A DNA stretch of 64,000 nucleotides from Streptomyces eurocidicus (GTDB lineage Bacteria; Actinomycetota; Actinomycetes; Streptomycetales; Streptomycetaceae), in the NCBI RefSeq assembly GCF_002891295.1, contig NZ_LGUI01000001.1, forward strand, positions 1,051,786-1,115,785. The letters run 5' to 3'. The position numbers and the translations under genes were made by a program. The notes under the pieces are model-generated. The model ran no database searches and had not been told where the DNA came from. It saw nothing but the letters and a program-made list of their open reading frames with translations. Shown piece after piece: positions 52,276 through 61,222 of the stretch (positions are counted from its first letter, which is position 1; every line of letters begins with the position of its first letter).

Positions 52276-53499
52276 ATGGTCTCCCGGATGACAACTCCCG
52301 CCCAGGCGAAGGGGCGTACGCCCGAGGCACGGCTCTCCGCCGACGAGGCGCGGCGCCTGGCGCTGCGGGCCCAGGGCCTGCTCGGCGCCCCGGACCGGCG
52401 GGGCGGGGCGCGCGGCGTGCTGCGGCGGCTGGGGGCGGTCCAGCTGGACACCATCTCGGTGCTCGCCCGCTCCCACGAGCTGGTGCCGTACGCCCGGCTG
52501 GGCGCCGTCGGCCGCGCCGAGGTCGAGGCCGCGTACTGGACGCCGCGCCCGGCCGGCGCGCCCACCTCCCACCCGCACGGCTTCGAGTACTGGTCGCACG
52601 CCGCGTGCGTCCTTCCCATCGAGGAGTGGCCGCACTTCGCCTTCCGGCGGCGGGCCTTCCAGGCCCGGGGGCACCGCTGGCATGTGATGGAGGACGCCGA
52701 GCGCTCCTGCGCGGCCGTCCGCGACCGGCTGACGGCCGAGGGCCCGCTGACGGCCACCGAGCTGGGCGGCGCCAAGAACGGCGGCGAGTGGTACGACTGG
52801 TCCGAGACGAAGATCGCGGTCGAGTGGCTGCTCGACACCGGCGAGGTCGTCTGCACCGAGCGGCGCGGCTGGAAGCGGGTGTACGACCTGGCGGAGCGCG
52901 CCGTGCCGGACGCCCTCTTCCACGACGACCTCGACGACGCCGAGTGCATGCGGAGGCTGGTCGCGCAGGCGGGCGCGGCGATGGGCGTCGCCACCCGGGC
53001 GGATCTCGCGGACTACCACCGGCTCAAGGCCGAGCAGGTGGACGCGGTGATCGAGGGCACCGGACTGGTGCCGGTGGAGGTCGAGGGCTGGTCCCGGCCG
53101 GCCTGGGCGGACCCCGCGGCGCTGGCCGCCCCGGTCCGGGGCCGCCATCGCACGACACTGCTGTCGCCCTTCGACTCGCTGATCTGGGACCGGCCCCGCA
53201 CCGAGCGTATCTTCGGCTTCACCCACCGGCTGGAGGCGTACACCCCGAAGGCCAGGCGGGTGCACGGCTATTTCGCGATGCCGCTGCTCACGGGCGGACG
53301 GCTGGCCGGCCGGGTGGACCCCGGCCGGGAGGGGCGGACGCTCGTGGCCCGGCAGGTCTCACTGGACGGCGTCAAGGCCGTGGCGCCCATGGCCCAGGCG
53401 TTGCGGGAGGCGGCCGAGTGGGTGGGCTGCGACTCCGTCCGGATCGAGCGCTGCGACGACGCGCGCCTGGCCGCCGAGCTGGTCACCGCCCTGGGCTGA
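52276..53499 (+). CDS. YcaQ/AlkZ-like winged-helix DNA glycosylase
   Basis: 407 residues of the HTH_42 fold, formed by tandem winged helices. The key motif Q-phi-D is visible in LGAVQLDTISVLARSHELVPYAR; E. coli YcaQ uses QVD, while the azinomycin-resistance enzyme AlkZ uses a Q-phi-Q form. The protein would unhook interstrand crosslinks or remove N7-alkylpurines. Other family sections: RRRAFQARGHRWH, GGEWYDWSETKIAVEWLL and the C-terminal LLSPFDSLIWDRPRTERIFGF. The start ATG follows AAGGTGA. It could protect against an endogenous or environmental alkylating product. Confidence 0.9.
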   Translation: MVSRMTTPAQAKGRTPEARLSADEARRLALRAQGLLGAPDRRGGARGVLRRLGAVQLDTISVLARSHELVPYARLGAVGRAEVEAAYWTPRPAGAPTSHPHGFEYWSHAACVLPIEEWPHFAFRRRAFQARGHRWHVMEDAERSCAAVRDRLTAEGPLTATELGGAKNGGEWYDWSETKIAVEWLLDTGEVVCTERRGWKRVYDLAERAVPDALFHDDLDDAECMRRLVAQAGAAMGVATRADLADYHRLKAEQVDAVIEGTGLVPVEVEGWSRPAWADPAALAAPVRGRHRTTLLSPFDSLIWDRPRTERIFGFTHRLEAYTPKARRVHGYFAMPLLTGGRLAGRVDPGREGRTLVARQVSLDGVKAVAPMAQALREAAEWVGCDSVRIERCDDARLAAELVTALG

Positions 53500-53538
53500 C
53501 GGCCCGGCGGCCGGCCGGGGCCGGTCGCGGCGCGGCCG

Positions 53539-54279
53539 TCAGCGGATCTCCAGGATCTTCTCCCGCATCGCGTAGACCACCGCTTCCATCCTGGAGTGCA
53601 GCTGGAGCTTCTCCAGGATGTTGCGGACGTGGTTCTTCACGGTGTTCTCGGAGATGAACAACTCCTTGGCGATGTCGCGGTTGTTCATCCCGGTGGCGAC
53701 GAGCTTGAGGACCTCCAGCTCACGGTCGGTGAGCCGGGGCGCCGGCACCAGTCGGCGCTCGTCGGTGCGCTGGATCATCGATTTGAACTCGGTCAGCAGC
53801 TTGGACGCCATCGAGGGACTGATCTGCGACTGGCCGTCGGCGACCGCCCGGATCGCGGTCGCGACCTCGTCGGTGGAGATCTCCTTGAGGAGATAGCCCG
53901 TCGCGCCGGCCTTGATGGCGTCGTAGAGGTCGGCCTCCTCGTCGCTGATCGTCAGCATGATGATCTTCGCGCTGGGGGCCACCTCCTTGATGGAGGTGCA
54001 CGCCTCGATGCCGCCGCGCCGGGGCATCCTGACGTCCATCAGGACGATGTCGGGAAGCAGGTCGGCGGCCTTGTCCACGGCCTCCGCGCCGTCCCCGGCC
54101 TCGCCCACGACCTGGATGTCCTCCTCGTGGGCGAGGACGATCTCCAGTCCCCGGCGGAAGAGCGCGTGGTCGTCGACGACCAGGACCCGGATGGGCTCCT
54201 CCCGCGCGCCGCCCCTGTCCTCACAGGTGGCCTCGTCGTCCTCGCCGGGCACGAGCACGGGCCCGAACCTGTCCGCCAT
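53539..54279 (-). CDS. NarL/FixJ-type response regulator
   Basis: 246 residues. A receiver domain occupies about 31-150, with RVLVVDDHALFRRGLE and phospho-acceptor D82 in VLMDVRMPRRGG. The C-terminal LuxR-type helix-turn-helix has LTDRELEVLKLVATGMNNRDIAKELFISENTVKNHVRNIL, shown here in part: NNRDIAKELFISENTVKNH. The start at 54279 follows GGGGAGGAA; a 30-residue N-terminal acidic extension precedes the receiver. No histidine kinase is adjacent. It lies between hpf and the YcaQ-like gene in convergent orientation to the latter. Confidence 0.92.
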   Translation of the reverse strand: MADRFGPVLVPGEDDEATCEDRGGAREEPIRVLVVDDHALFRRGLEIVLAHEEDIQVVGEAGDGAEAVDKAADLLPDIVLMDVRMPRRGGIEACTSIKEVAPSAKIIMLTISDEEADLYDAIKAGATGYLLKEISTDEVATAIRAVADGQSQISPSMASKLLTEFKSMIQRTDERRLVPAPRLTDRELEVLKLVATGMNNRDIAKELFISENTVKNHVRNILEKLQLHSRMEAVVYAMREKILEIR

Positions 54280-54433
54280 CGTTCCTCCCCCTGGAGACCC
54301 CTGAAGGCTTGGAGCCCCTCGCGGTGGTTGCACAGTGTTACGTCCGCCCCAACCGGTTTCGGCGGACCGGTGGTTGGCCGCACGGTCATGATTTCACGGC
54401 GGGCGGCCGAGCGGTGCTGCCACGTCGCACGAG

Positions 54434-54469
54434 GGTGCCCCGGGAGCGCCGGGGCGCTCCGAGGGCACC
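54434..54469 (-). terminator. stem-loop downstream of hpf
   Basis: Interrupted inverted repeat: arms GGTGCCC and GGGCACC outside, GAGCGCC and GGCGCTC inside, three-base internal loop. It lies 50 bases past the hpf stop codon, between hpf and the response-regulator gene. Confidence 0.6.
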
Positions 54470-54520
54470 GTTCACGGAGGGGCGGGCCCGCGCCGTGGAG
54501 GGCGCCGGGCCTGCCACGGG

Positions 54521-55210
54521 TCAGCCGCCGAGCGCTCCGCCGGCACCGCCGGGTTCCGCCTCGAAGAGCGGGTCGGCGTTCAGCCGGATGACGCCGTAGT
54601 CGTAGGCGTGCCGGCGGTAGACGACGCTGGGCATCTTGGACTCGGAGTCGACGAACAGATAGAAGTCGTGACCGACCAACTCCATCTCGTAGAGCGCCTG
54701 GTCGAGGGTGATCGGGGCGGCGGTGTGGGTCTTCTCGCGCACCACCAGGGGGCCTTCGCCCCGCACCTCCAGCGACCCCATGTGGGTCACCGGAACGCCG
54801 TCCATCGACTGCTCCGCGACGAGTTCACCGGTGTCGGTGAGCTCCGCGGCCCCGATCACGGTCGACGCGACGTCACTCGCGGGAATGCGTCCGTTGCCCC
54901 TGCGGGCGTGACGCTTGTCGTTCTGCTTGCGCAGCCGCGCTTCCAGCTTGCTGTGCGCCAGGTCCAGCGCGGCGTACGGATCGGCGGCCGCGGCTTCCGC
55001 CCGGATCACGGGGCCTCGGGACCGCACGGTGATCTCGACTCGGTCGGAGCGGTCGGCCTGCCTGGGGTTGGGCTCCTTGGACACCTCGACGTCGAGGCTG
55101 ATCACCTTGCCGTCGAGCTTCTGGATCTTGTCCAGCTTCAGCTTCTCGGCCACGTGCTTGCGAAAGCGCTCGGGCACCTCGGTCTTGCGGCCTTTGACGA
55201 CGATGTCCAC
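54521..55210 (-). CDS. hpf: ribosome hibernation promoting factor, long form
   Basis: A 229-residue HPF. The N-terminal S30AE domain begins VDIVVKGRKTEVPERFRKHV and contains EPNPRQADRSDRVEITVRSR. A linker (KRHARRGNGRIPASD) leads to the C-terminal dimerisation domain, with MELVGHDFYLFVDSESKMPSVVYRR. Long-form HPF drives formation of 100S ribosome dimers. The start is the GTG at 55210 after CGGAG. The 5' leader contains a stable hairpin, and hpf of streptomycetes is induced in stress and stationary phase, so post-transcriptional control is plausible. Confidence 0.95.
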   Translation of the reverse strand: MDIVVKGRKTEVPERFRKHVAEKLKLDKIQKLDGKVISLDVEVSKEPNPRQADRSDRVEITVRSRGPVIRAEAAAADPYAALDLAHSKLEARLRKQNDKRHARRGNGRIPASDVASTVIGAAELTDTGELVAEQSMDGVPVTHMGSLEVRGEGPLVVREKTHTAAPITLDQALYEMELVGHDFYLFVDSESKMPSVVYRRHAYDYGVIRLNADPLFEAEPGGAGGALGG

Positions 55211-55594
55211 GCAGAACTCCGTTCCCGGATCGCCCCGCCGAAGGTGCGGAGCGCATCCCTCTTGCATCAAGCTCCGGGGATACCCGGAGCCACCGACTTG
55301 GCGGTTTCACCTCCTCCTCCCCCATCGACAAGATCTACATCCCATCGACTTCAAGCTTCCGTGAAAGCGCACGAAACGCGCCATTCGGAGATATGAGGCA
55401 TAGCCCTTGCCATTCCTCACAACCGAACATATCTCGCCCGGACTCCTGTCGGTAGCCCCTACCGGGACGTACCTCCATTCAGGTGTTTTCCTGCGCTTTA
55501 CTTAAGTAACGAGCGCCGTTCCGTCTCCGTTCCTGCCCCTTCCCGATCAGTGCCGATCGATGCCCGCCGGCCCCCTCAGGGGCGCCCGGCCCCC
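55211..55594. promoter_or_regulatory. long structured 5' leader / promoter of hpf
   Basis: The 384 bases between comF-like and hpf. It is comparatively AT-rich from 55370 to 55520. Hairpins: 55271-55290 (GCTCCGGG / CCCGGAGC) and 55450-55464 (CGGTAG / CTACCG). On the minus strand an ATG codon, GGGGAGGAGGAGG tract and an open frame of the upstream type precede hpf, so a leader peptide is conceivable. Confidence 0.5.
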
Positions 55595-56425
55595 TCAGGG
55601 GCGCCCGGCGCGGCCGGGGCCGTCCGGCGCGCTCGGCCCCGGGCCCGGCCCGCTCTCCCCGAAGGCACGCGCGGGAGCGGCCACCACGGCCGCGCCCAGC
55701 ACCCTCCCGCCTGCCCGGGAGAGCGCGCGGGACGCCTCGGCCAGCGAGGCACCCGTCGTCATCAGATCGTCCACCGGCACCACCGGTCCTTGCACCGTCA
55801 ACCACCGCTCCCCACCCCGGACCACCTCCAGCGCACCGGCCACATTGGCCCGGCGCTGCCGGGCGTCGAGCCCGGACTGATCGGCCACGGGCCTGCGCTG
55901 CCGCAGCAGCGGCGCGACCCGGGCGTCCGCACCCGCCCCCCGCAGCGCCCGCGCGGCGGCCAGCGCGATCCTGCGCGCCGGGTCGTGCCCCCGCGCCGCG
56001 ACGGCCCGCCGGGCCGAGGGCACGGGCACGAGCAGCAGCGGCCCGCGGACCGGACCGGCGGCGGCCGTACGCGCGCCGGGGGCGGGCCCGCGCTCCTCCG
56101 CGCCGCCGGGCACCACCGGATCCACGAGGAGCGCCCGGGTCACCGAGCGCACCGCCCCCGCCAGGGCTGCCCCCAGGGGCCCCGCGAGCCCCAGCGCGCC
56201 TCTCTCCTTATGGGCGAGCAGCACCGATCGCACCCTGCCGCCGTACGCCGACGCCGCGTGCACGACGGGCAGCCCGGCGGGCGCCGGATCCGGCCGCACG
56301 GGACGCGCCGCGCGCCCGTCGAGGGCCTCGCGGCACCCTTCGCAGAGCGGGGACCGCTCTCGGCCGCACCCCGCGCAGTCGACCGGCAGAACCAGTCCGG
56401 TGATCTCCTGCCACCACCCGCGCAT
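55595..56425 (-). CDS. ComF family phosphoribosyltransferase-like protein
   Basis: About 276 residues. An N-terminal zinc site has CAGCGRERSPLCEGCR (two CxxC). The phosphoribosyltransferase domain shows LLLVPVPSARRAVAARGHDPA, then a PRPP-binding loop VVPVDDLMTTGASLAEA with the acidic DD. ComF/GntX proteins are linked to DNA uptake elsewhere; the role in streptomycetes is not established. The start is placed at the ATG at 56425 (MRGWWQEITG). The C-terminal tail is Pro/Gly-rich. It lies 105 bases downstream of lpqB. Confidence 0.9.
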   Translation of the reverse strand: MRGWWQEITGLVLPVDCAGCGRERSPLCEGCREALDGRAARPVRPDPAPAGLPVVHAASAYGGRVRSVLLAHKERGALGLAGPLGAALAGAVRSVTRALLVDPVVPGGAEERGPAPGARTAAAGPVRGPLLLVPVPSARRAVAARGHDPARRIALAAARALRGAGADARVAPLLRQRRPVADQSGLDARQRRANVAGALEVVRGGERWLTVQGPVVPVDDLMTTGASLAEASRALSRAGGRVLGAAVVAAPARAFGESGPGPGPSAPDGPGRAGRP

Positions 56426-56530
56426 AGACCTACTGTCGCGCCGGGCGGCGACCCCCGCCACCCCTGTGGAAAACTCCCGCCGCGCCTACCGCCTGCCACA
56501 GGGGCCCCAGCGGCATCAGGGCATCAGGGC

Positions 56531-58348
56531 TCACCCCGGATAGACCGGCGCGGACCCTTCCTTGGCCACCAGCTTCCAGTTCGTGTCCGGCATCAGCCGT
56601 ACGATCCCGCCGTCCCCCTCGGCCACCAGCGCCGACGCCTTGGACGCGGTCTCCGACGCGGCCACGCCCCGCACCCCGGTGATGCCCGGCAGCCCGGACG
56701 CGTTCGACAGCGAGCCGTCGGTCTCGACGTACTGCAGCTGCTGGAGCCCGCCCTGTTCGCGGCCCGCCACCAGCAACCTGCTGCCACCGGCCCAGGACAC
56801 CGCGTCCACCTGCTCCAACCGGGGCGCGACGGAGCGCAGTTCCTGCACCGACAGACTCGCCCGGCCGGCGGTGCCGCGCCGCTCGACCCGGCCCAGCTTC
56901 AGCGTCGTACGGTCGTCCTTGGTCACCAGCAGCGCGATCCGCACCCCGTCGGCGGCCACCCGCAGCCCGGTGATCCGCCCGCCGTCGAGCCGGGGCACCT
57001 GGACCTCCTCCGGAGTGCCCGTGCCGCCCGGCAGCCTCAGCAGCCGCGGCCGCTCAAGGTCCTGGTCCGCGACCCACAGATCGCCGAGACCGTCCCAACT
57101 GGGCGTCGTCAGACCCGCCTTCGCACCGCCCCGGGCCGTCACCCGGGGCTCGCCCGCCGAGGCGCCCGGCGTCATCTCGGCCACGTACAGCGCCTGGCCG
57201 CCGGCCGCCACGGCCGCCGCGCGCAGCTGCTTCCGGTCCACGGCGACGGACCTCAGCTGCGCGCCGCCGTCGGCGCCGAACGGGCCCGGCACCCGGCGCG
57301 GGTCCTCGTCGCCGTCGACCAGGCTCACCACCCGGTGCTGCGCGTCGACGAAGTACTGCTGGTCGGGGCGGCTCGCGCTCTGCACCGGCGCGTAGGAGTG
57401 CGCCTGGTCCCGGCTCAGCACGCACAGCTGCGAGCCGTCCCCGCGCAGCAGCGAGACCTGGCTGACCTTGGCCGACTGGTCCTGGACGGTGAACAGCAGC
57501 TGGGCGGCCATCCGCCGGCACTGCTCCTCGTTCGTCCCGGCCGCCCAGCCGTCGATGCGGACCTTCAGGGCGTTGGAGTCGTCGAGGGAGAGCCGCTGGT
57601 CGACCACGCGCGTCCCCGTGGGGAAGGCCGTGGTGGCCACCGGGTCGAGCCAGCTCGTCGGGCCGTCCAGCAGCGCCTTCACCGTGGACGTCACGGGGTC
57701 TATGCGCTTGCGCAGATAGACGGGGTCGGCGACGAGCATGTCCCGGCCCTTCTCCTTGCCGGCCGCGCCCAGCTCCGCGAAGTAGTACTTGTTGACCGAC
57801 CGGTAAATACGCTGGAAGTCGGCGGCACCCAGCACCAGCCCGGGCGGCGCCGCGTCGATGCGCCACTCGCCGTCCTCCCGCGCCAGGTGGATCCGCTCCT
57901 GGTACGAGCGCTCCTCCGGCTTGTAGGCGTGCCGCGCGTCGATCGTGGCCACCTGCTTGCCGACCAGCGTGACGGTGTAGTCCTCCTCCCGGTCGCCGCT
58001 GCGCTCCACGTGCACCTGCGGCGCGTCGGCGAGCACCACGGTCTTCGCCCCCGGGTTCCAGGCCCGCTTCTCGCTCTTGGCCAGGTACATCCGGGCCGTC
58101 TCGTAATCCGGGTCGTCGCTGGTCGTCGCCTCCAGGAAGCCCGTCACCAGATCCTGCGGCTGCTCGCTCTTGTGCGGCGGCACGCCGTAGACCCGCACCT
58201 GCGAATCCGCGTCGGCGCGCTGCGAGGAGTCGACCGGGGTCACCTCTCCGCTGTCCGGCATCGAGGCGCACCCCGCCAGCAGCACACCGCTGAGCGCGAG
58301 CGCGCCGAGCCCCGCCGCGCCACGGCGCGACCTGCGTTCAGCGCCCAC
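56531..58348 (-). CDS. lpqB: lipoprotein LpqB, MtrAB-associated
   Basis: A 605-residue lipoprotein. The signal peptide ends in LSGVLLAGC with the lipidated cysteine at about residue 26. An N-terminal part resembles GerMN (LRKRIDPVTSTVKALLDGP...). The C-terminal part is a beta-propeller-like domain, with repeated blocks such as LRSVAVDRKQLRAAAVAAGG and VDAVSWAGGSRLLVAG. LpqB modulates MtrB phosphorylation of MtrA in actinobacteria. The GTG at 58348 follows GAGGGGCAGG and overlaps the mtrB end by 11 bases; the genes are translationally coupled. Confidence 0.95.
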   Translation of the reverse strand: MGAERRSRRGAAGLGALALSGVLLAGCASMPDSGEVTPVDSSQRADADSQVRVYGVPPHKSEQPQDLVTGFLEATTSDDPDYETARMYLAKSEKRAWNPGAKTVVLADAPQVHVERSGDREEDYTVTLVGKQVATIDARHAYKPEERSYQERIHLAREDGEWRIDAAPPGLVLGAADFQRIYRSVNKYYFAELGAAGKEKGRDMLVADPVYLRKRIDPVTSTVKALLDGPTSWLDPVATTAFPTGTRVVDQRLSLDDSNALKVRIDGWAAGTNEEQCRRMAAQLLFTVQDQSAKVSQVSLLRGDGSQLCVLSRDQAHSYAPVQSASRPDQQYFVDAQHRVVSLVDGDEDPRRVPGPFGADGGAQLRSVAVDRKQLRAAAVAAGGQALYVAEMTPGASAGEPRVTARGGAKAGLTTPSWDGLGDLWVADQDLERPRLLRLPGGTGTPEEVQVPRLDGGRITGLRVAADGVRIALLVTKDDRTTLKLGRVERRGTAGRASLSVQELRSVAPRLEQVDAVSWAGGSRLLVAGREQGGLQQLQYVETDGSLSNASGLPGITGVRGVAASETASKASALVAEGDGGIVRLMPDTNWKLVAKEGSAPVYPG

Positions 58349-60401
58349 GCGCCTGCCCCTCACGTTCGGTCCGGGCCTCGGTGCGCCCCTCGCCCCCGGT
58401 CTCGCTCCCGGCGGCCCCGGACGCCTTCTCCGGCCGCTCCGCCTTGTCGAAAGGCGTACCGCCCGGGCGCGGCACGACCCGCGCACCGCTGCCCGGCAGC
58501 GCCGTGAGGTCCACGGTCGGCGTGGCCCGCGTCTGCGCCGGTACGGGCGAGGGGCCCGGCGGCGCGGGCGGCACCGCGGTGGCACCGCCCCGGCCCGACA
58601 CGGCGAGCGGCACACCGGCCTCGTTCATCCCGCGGTTGCGCCGCGAGTCGTCCGGCTCCAGCGGGATCGGCGAACCGCGCAGCGTGTCGCCGGCCGTGCG
58701 CGGCAGCGTCAGCCGGAACTGCGAGCCGCCGCCCGGCTCGCCCCACGCCTGGAGCCAGCCACCGTGCAGCCGGGCGTCCTCCACCGCGATCGACAGGCCG
58801 AGGCCGGTGCCCCCGGTGGTCCGGGCGCGCGCGGGATCGGCCCGCCAGAAGCGGTTGAACACGCGCGTCGCCTCGCCGGGCTTCAGCCCCACGCCGTAGT
58901 CGCGCACCGCGACCGCGACGGCACCGCCGGCGGCCGCCAGTCGTACGACCACGTCCCGGCCCTCACCGTGCTCGACGGCGTTGACCACGAGATTGCGCAG
59001 CACCCGCTCGACGCGGCGGGAGTCCGCCTCCGCCACGACGGGCTGCTCACCACCGGTCACGATCAGCTTGGTGCCCTTGCGCTCGGCCAGCGGGAGCGCG
59101 CCGTCCACGACCCGGTGCACCACGTCGCGCAGGTCGACCGGCTCGGCCTCCAGGGCCGCCGCGCCCGCGTCGAACCGGCTGATCTCCAGCAGGTCGGCCA
59201 GCAGCGACTCGAAGCGGTCCACCTGCCCGTAGAGCAGCTCGGCGGAGCGCGCGGTGACGGGGTCGAAGTCCTCCCGCGCCTCGTGGATGACCTCCGCGGC
59301 CATCCTTACGGTCGTCAGGGGCGTGCGCAGCTCGTGCGAGACGTCCGAGACGAAGCGGCGCTGCATCCGTGACAGCTGCTCCAGCTGCTGGATCTTGACC
59401 TGGAGATTCTGCGCCATCTTGTTGAAGGCTTCACCCAGACGGGCGATGTCGTCCTCGCCGGTGACCTTCATCCGCTCCTGGAGCACGCCGGCCGCGAGCC
59501 GCTCGGAGATGCTCGCCGCCATCCTTACGGGCGTGACGATCTGCCGCACCACGAGCCAGGCGATGGCCCCCAGCAGCACCACCACGAACACCCCGGCGGT
59601 CAGCAGGGTGCCCTTGACCAGCTTGAGGGACTTCTCCTCCTGCGTGTACGGGAAGAGGTAGTAGAGCTGGTACGCCTTGCCGTCAGGCCCGTACATCCGC
59701 TTGCCGACGACCAGGGCGGGCTCGCCCTCGTCGGCCGCACTGTGCTTGATCGACGCGGAGCGCTCCAGGGCCCCGGTCTTCAGGTCGAGCTGCTTGCGCA
59801 GGTCGACGGGGATGCTGTGCTCGGGATCGAGATCGCCGGACGCGCGCGGGCCGCGCGCGCCCACGGCCGAGGTGTCACCGCCGCCGGAGCTGAGCGCCAC
59901 CACGTGGTAGACACCCTGGCCGCCGCTGGCGAGCTGCTGGACGAGCCCGGTCAGCCAGGCGCCCGTGTCACGGCCGCCGGACTGCGAGCCGTCCTGGCCA
60001 CCACCGCCCCGGCTGTCGCTCACGGTGTCGGCGGCGTCCCGGGCGGCCTTGAAGCCGCCCTCGGCCTGACTCTGCGAGGCGTGCCGCTTGGCTTCGAGCA
60101 GGCCGTTGCGCACCTGCCCGATGACCACGACGCCGAGCAGGAGCACCACGCCGAGGGACATCAGCAGGGTGGTGGCGACCACCCTCAGCTGGATATTGCG
60201 CCGCCACAGCCGCATCGCGGGCAGCAGCGGACGCCGCACCCACCGCACGTACAGCCTCAGGACCGGGTGCACCGGTCCCGACGCCGCGCCGTCGGGCAGC
60301 TGCCTGGCGGCGCGCCACAGCCGCCGCAGGAGAGATATACCGCCCGCCGTGTCGACGGGCCGCCCCACGCCCCGCTCCGGAGCGGCACCGTTGCCCGACA
60401 T
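58338..60401 (-). CDS. mtrB: sensor histidine kinase MtrB
   Basis: 687 residues. Two membrane helices (about 70-95 and 265-288) enclose an extracellular domain of about 170 residues containing a Gly/Ser/Asp-rich insert. HAMP at 288-340, dimerisation/phosphoacceptor SDVSHELRTPLTTVR with H356, N-box NLVVNAVEHGEG, G1 DYGVGL and G2 GGTGLGLSIA follow. The C-terminal 100 residues are Pro/Arg/Glu-rich. It phosphorylates MtrA in osmotic and cell-wall signalling linked to division. Start at 60401, one base beyond the mtrA stop. Confidence 0.96.
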   Translation of the reverse strand: MSGNGAAPERGVGRPVDTAGGISLLRRLWRAARQLPDGAASGPVHPVLRLYVRWVRRPLLPAMRLWRRNIQLRVVATTLLMSLGVVLLLGVVVIGQVRNGLLEAKRHASQSQAEGGFKAARDAADTVSDSRGGGGQDGSQSGGRDTGAWLTGLVQQLASGGQGVYHVVALSSGGGDTSAVGARGPRASGDLDPEHSIPVDLRKQLDLKTGALERSASIKHSAADEGEPALVVGKRMYGPDGKAYQLYYLFPYTQEEKSLKLVKGTLLTAGVFVVVLLGAIAWLVVRQIVTPVRMAASISERLAAGVLQERMKVTGEDDIARLGEAFNKMAQNLQVKIQQLEQLSRMQRRFVSDVSHELRTPLTTVRMAAEVIHEAREDFDPVTARSAELLYGQVDRFESLLADLLEISRFDAGAAALEAEPVDLRDVVHRVVDGALPLAERKGTKLIVTGGEQPVVAEADSRRVERVLRNLVVNAVEHGEGRDVVVRLAAAGGAVAVAVRDYGVGLKPGEATRVFNRFWRADPARARTTGGTGLGLSIAVEDARLHGGWLQAWGEPGGGSQFRLTLPRTAGDTLRGSPIPLEPDDSRRNRGMNEAGVPLAVSGRGGATAVPPAPPGPSPVPAQTRATPTVDLTALPGSGARVVPRPGGTPFDKAERPEKASGAAGSETGGEGRTEARTEREGQARGR

Positions 60402-60402
60402 G

Positions 60403-61080
60403 TCAGCTCGGCCCGGCCTTGTAGCCCACACCGCGCACGGTCACGACGATCTCCGGCCGCTCGGGGTCCTTCTCGACCTTCGAGCGCAGCCGCTGCACAT
60501 GCACATTGACCAGGCGGGTGTCCGCCGCGTGGCGGTAGCCCCACACCTGCTCCAGGAGCACCTCGCGGGTGAACACCTGCCACGGCTTGCGGGCGAGCGC
60601 GACGAGGAGGTCGAACTCCAGCGGGGTCAGCGCGATCGACTGCCCCTCGCGCTTGACGGAGTGCCCGGCCACGTCGATGACCAGGTCGCCGATGGTCAGC
60701 TGCTCCGGCGCCGGCTCCTCCGACCGGCGCAGACGGGCCCGGATACGGGCCACCAGCTCCTTCGGCTTGAACGGCTTGATGATGTAGTCGTCCGCACCGG
60801 ATTCCAGTCCGACGACCACGTCGACCGTGTCGCTCTTCGCGGTCAGCATGACGATCGGCACGCCCGACTCCGCCCGGATGAGACGGCACACTTCGATGCC
60901 GTCCCTGCCGGGCAGCATCAGGTCGAGCAGCACAAGATCTGGTTTGGCCTCACGAAAAGCAGCAAGTGCCTTGTCGCCGTCCGCTACGAACGACGGCTCG
61001 AAACCCTCACCACGCAGCACAATGCCGAGCATCTCGGCCAGTGCGGTGTCGTCGTCGACGACAAGGACGCGTCCCTTCAT
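60403..61080 (-). CDS. mtrA: response regulator MtrA
   Basis: A 225-residue OmpR-type regulator. The receiver begins MKGRVLVVDDDTALAEM; the phospho-acceptor is D53 in LVLLDLMLPGRDG, and K in ADDYIIKPFKPKEL. The winged helix has ALTPLEFDLLVALARKP and RLVNVHVQRLRSKVE ending VRGVGYKAG. MtrA is a global regulator of development and division in streptomycetes. Start at 61080 (MKGR); a longer in-frame start at 61113 is less likely. The first gene of mtrA-mtrB-lpqB; a short palindrome lies upstream. Confidence 0.97.
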   Translation of the reverse strand: MKGRVLVVDDDTALAEMLGIVLRGEGFEPSFVADGDKALAAFREAKPDLVLLDLMLPGRDGIEVCRLIRAESGVPIVMLTAKSDTVDVVVGLESGADDYIIKPFKPKELVARIRARLRRSEEPAPEQLTIGDLVIDVAGHSVKREGQSIALTPLEFDLLVALARKPWQVFTREVLLEQVWGYRHAADTRLVNVHVQRLRSKVEKDPERPEIVVTVRGVGYKAGPS

Positions 61081-61104
61081 ATCGACATCATCCCATTTTC
61101 GCAT

Positions 61105-61121
61105 CCGGCTCATAGAGCCGG
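61105..61121. promoter_or_regulatory. short palindrome upstream of mtrA
   Basis: Seven-base arms CCGGCTC and GAGCCGG around ATA, 25 bases upstream of the mtrA start. It could be a hairpin in the mtrA leader or an operator; it may also end transcription of mtnA, which stops at 61223. Confidence 0.45.
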
Positions 61122-61222
61122 GTGACCCACCTCACGTGTTGTGAGTGGCATACATCGGTGTGTCCCGTTGACCCGGAACACCTTCGGCACCTCGCGCCGG
61201 CTGCGGAAATCGCACGGGGGGA

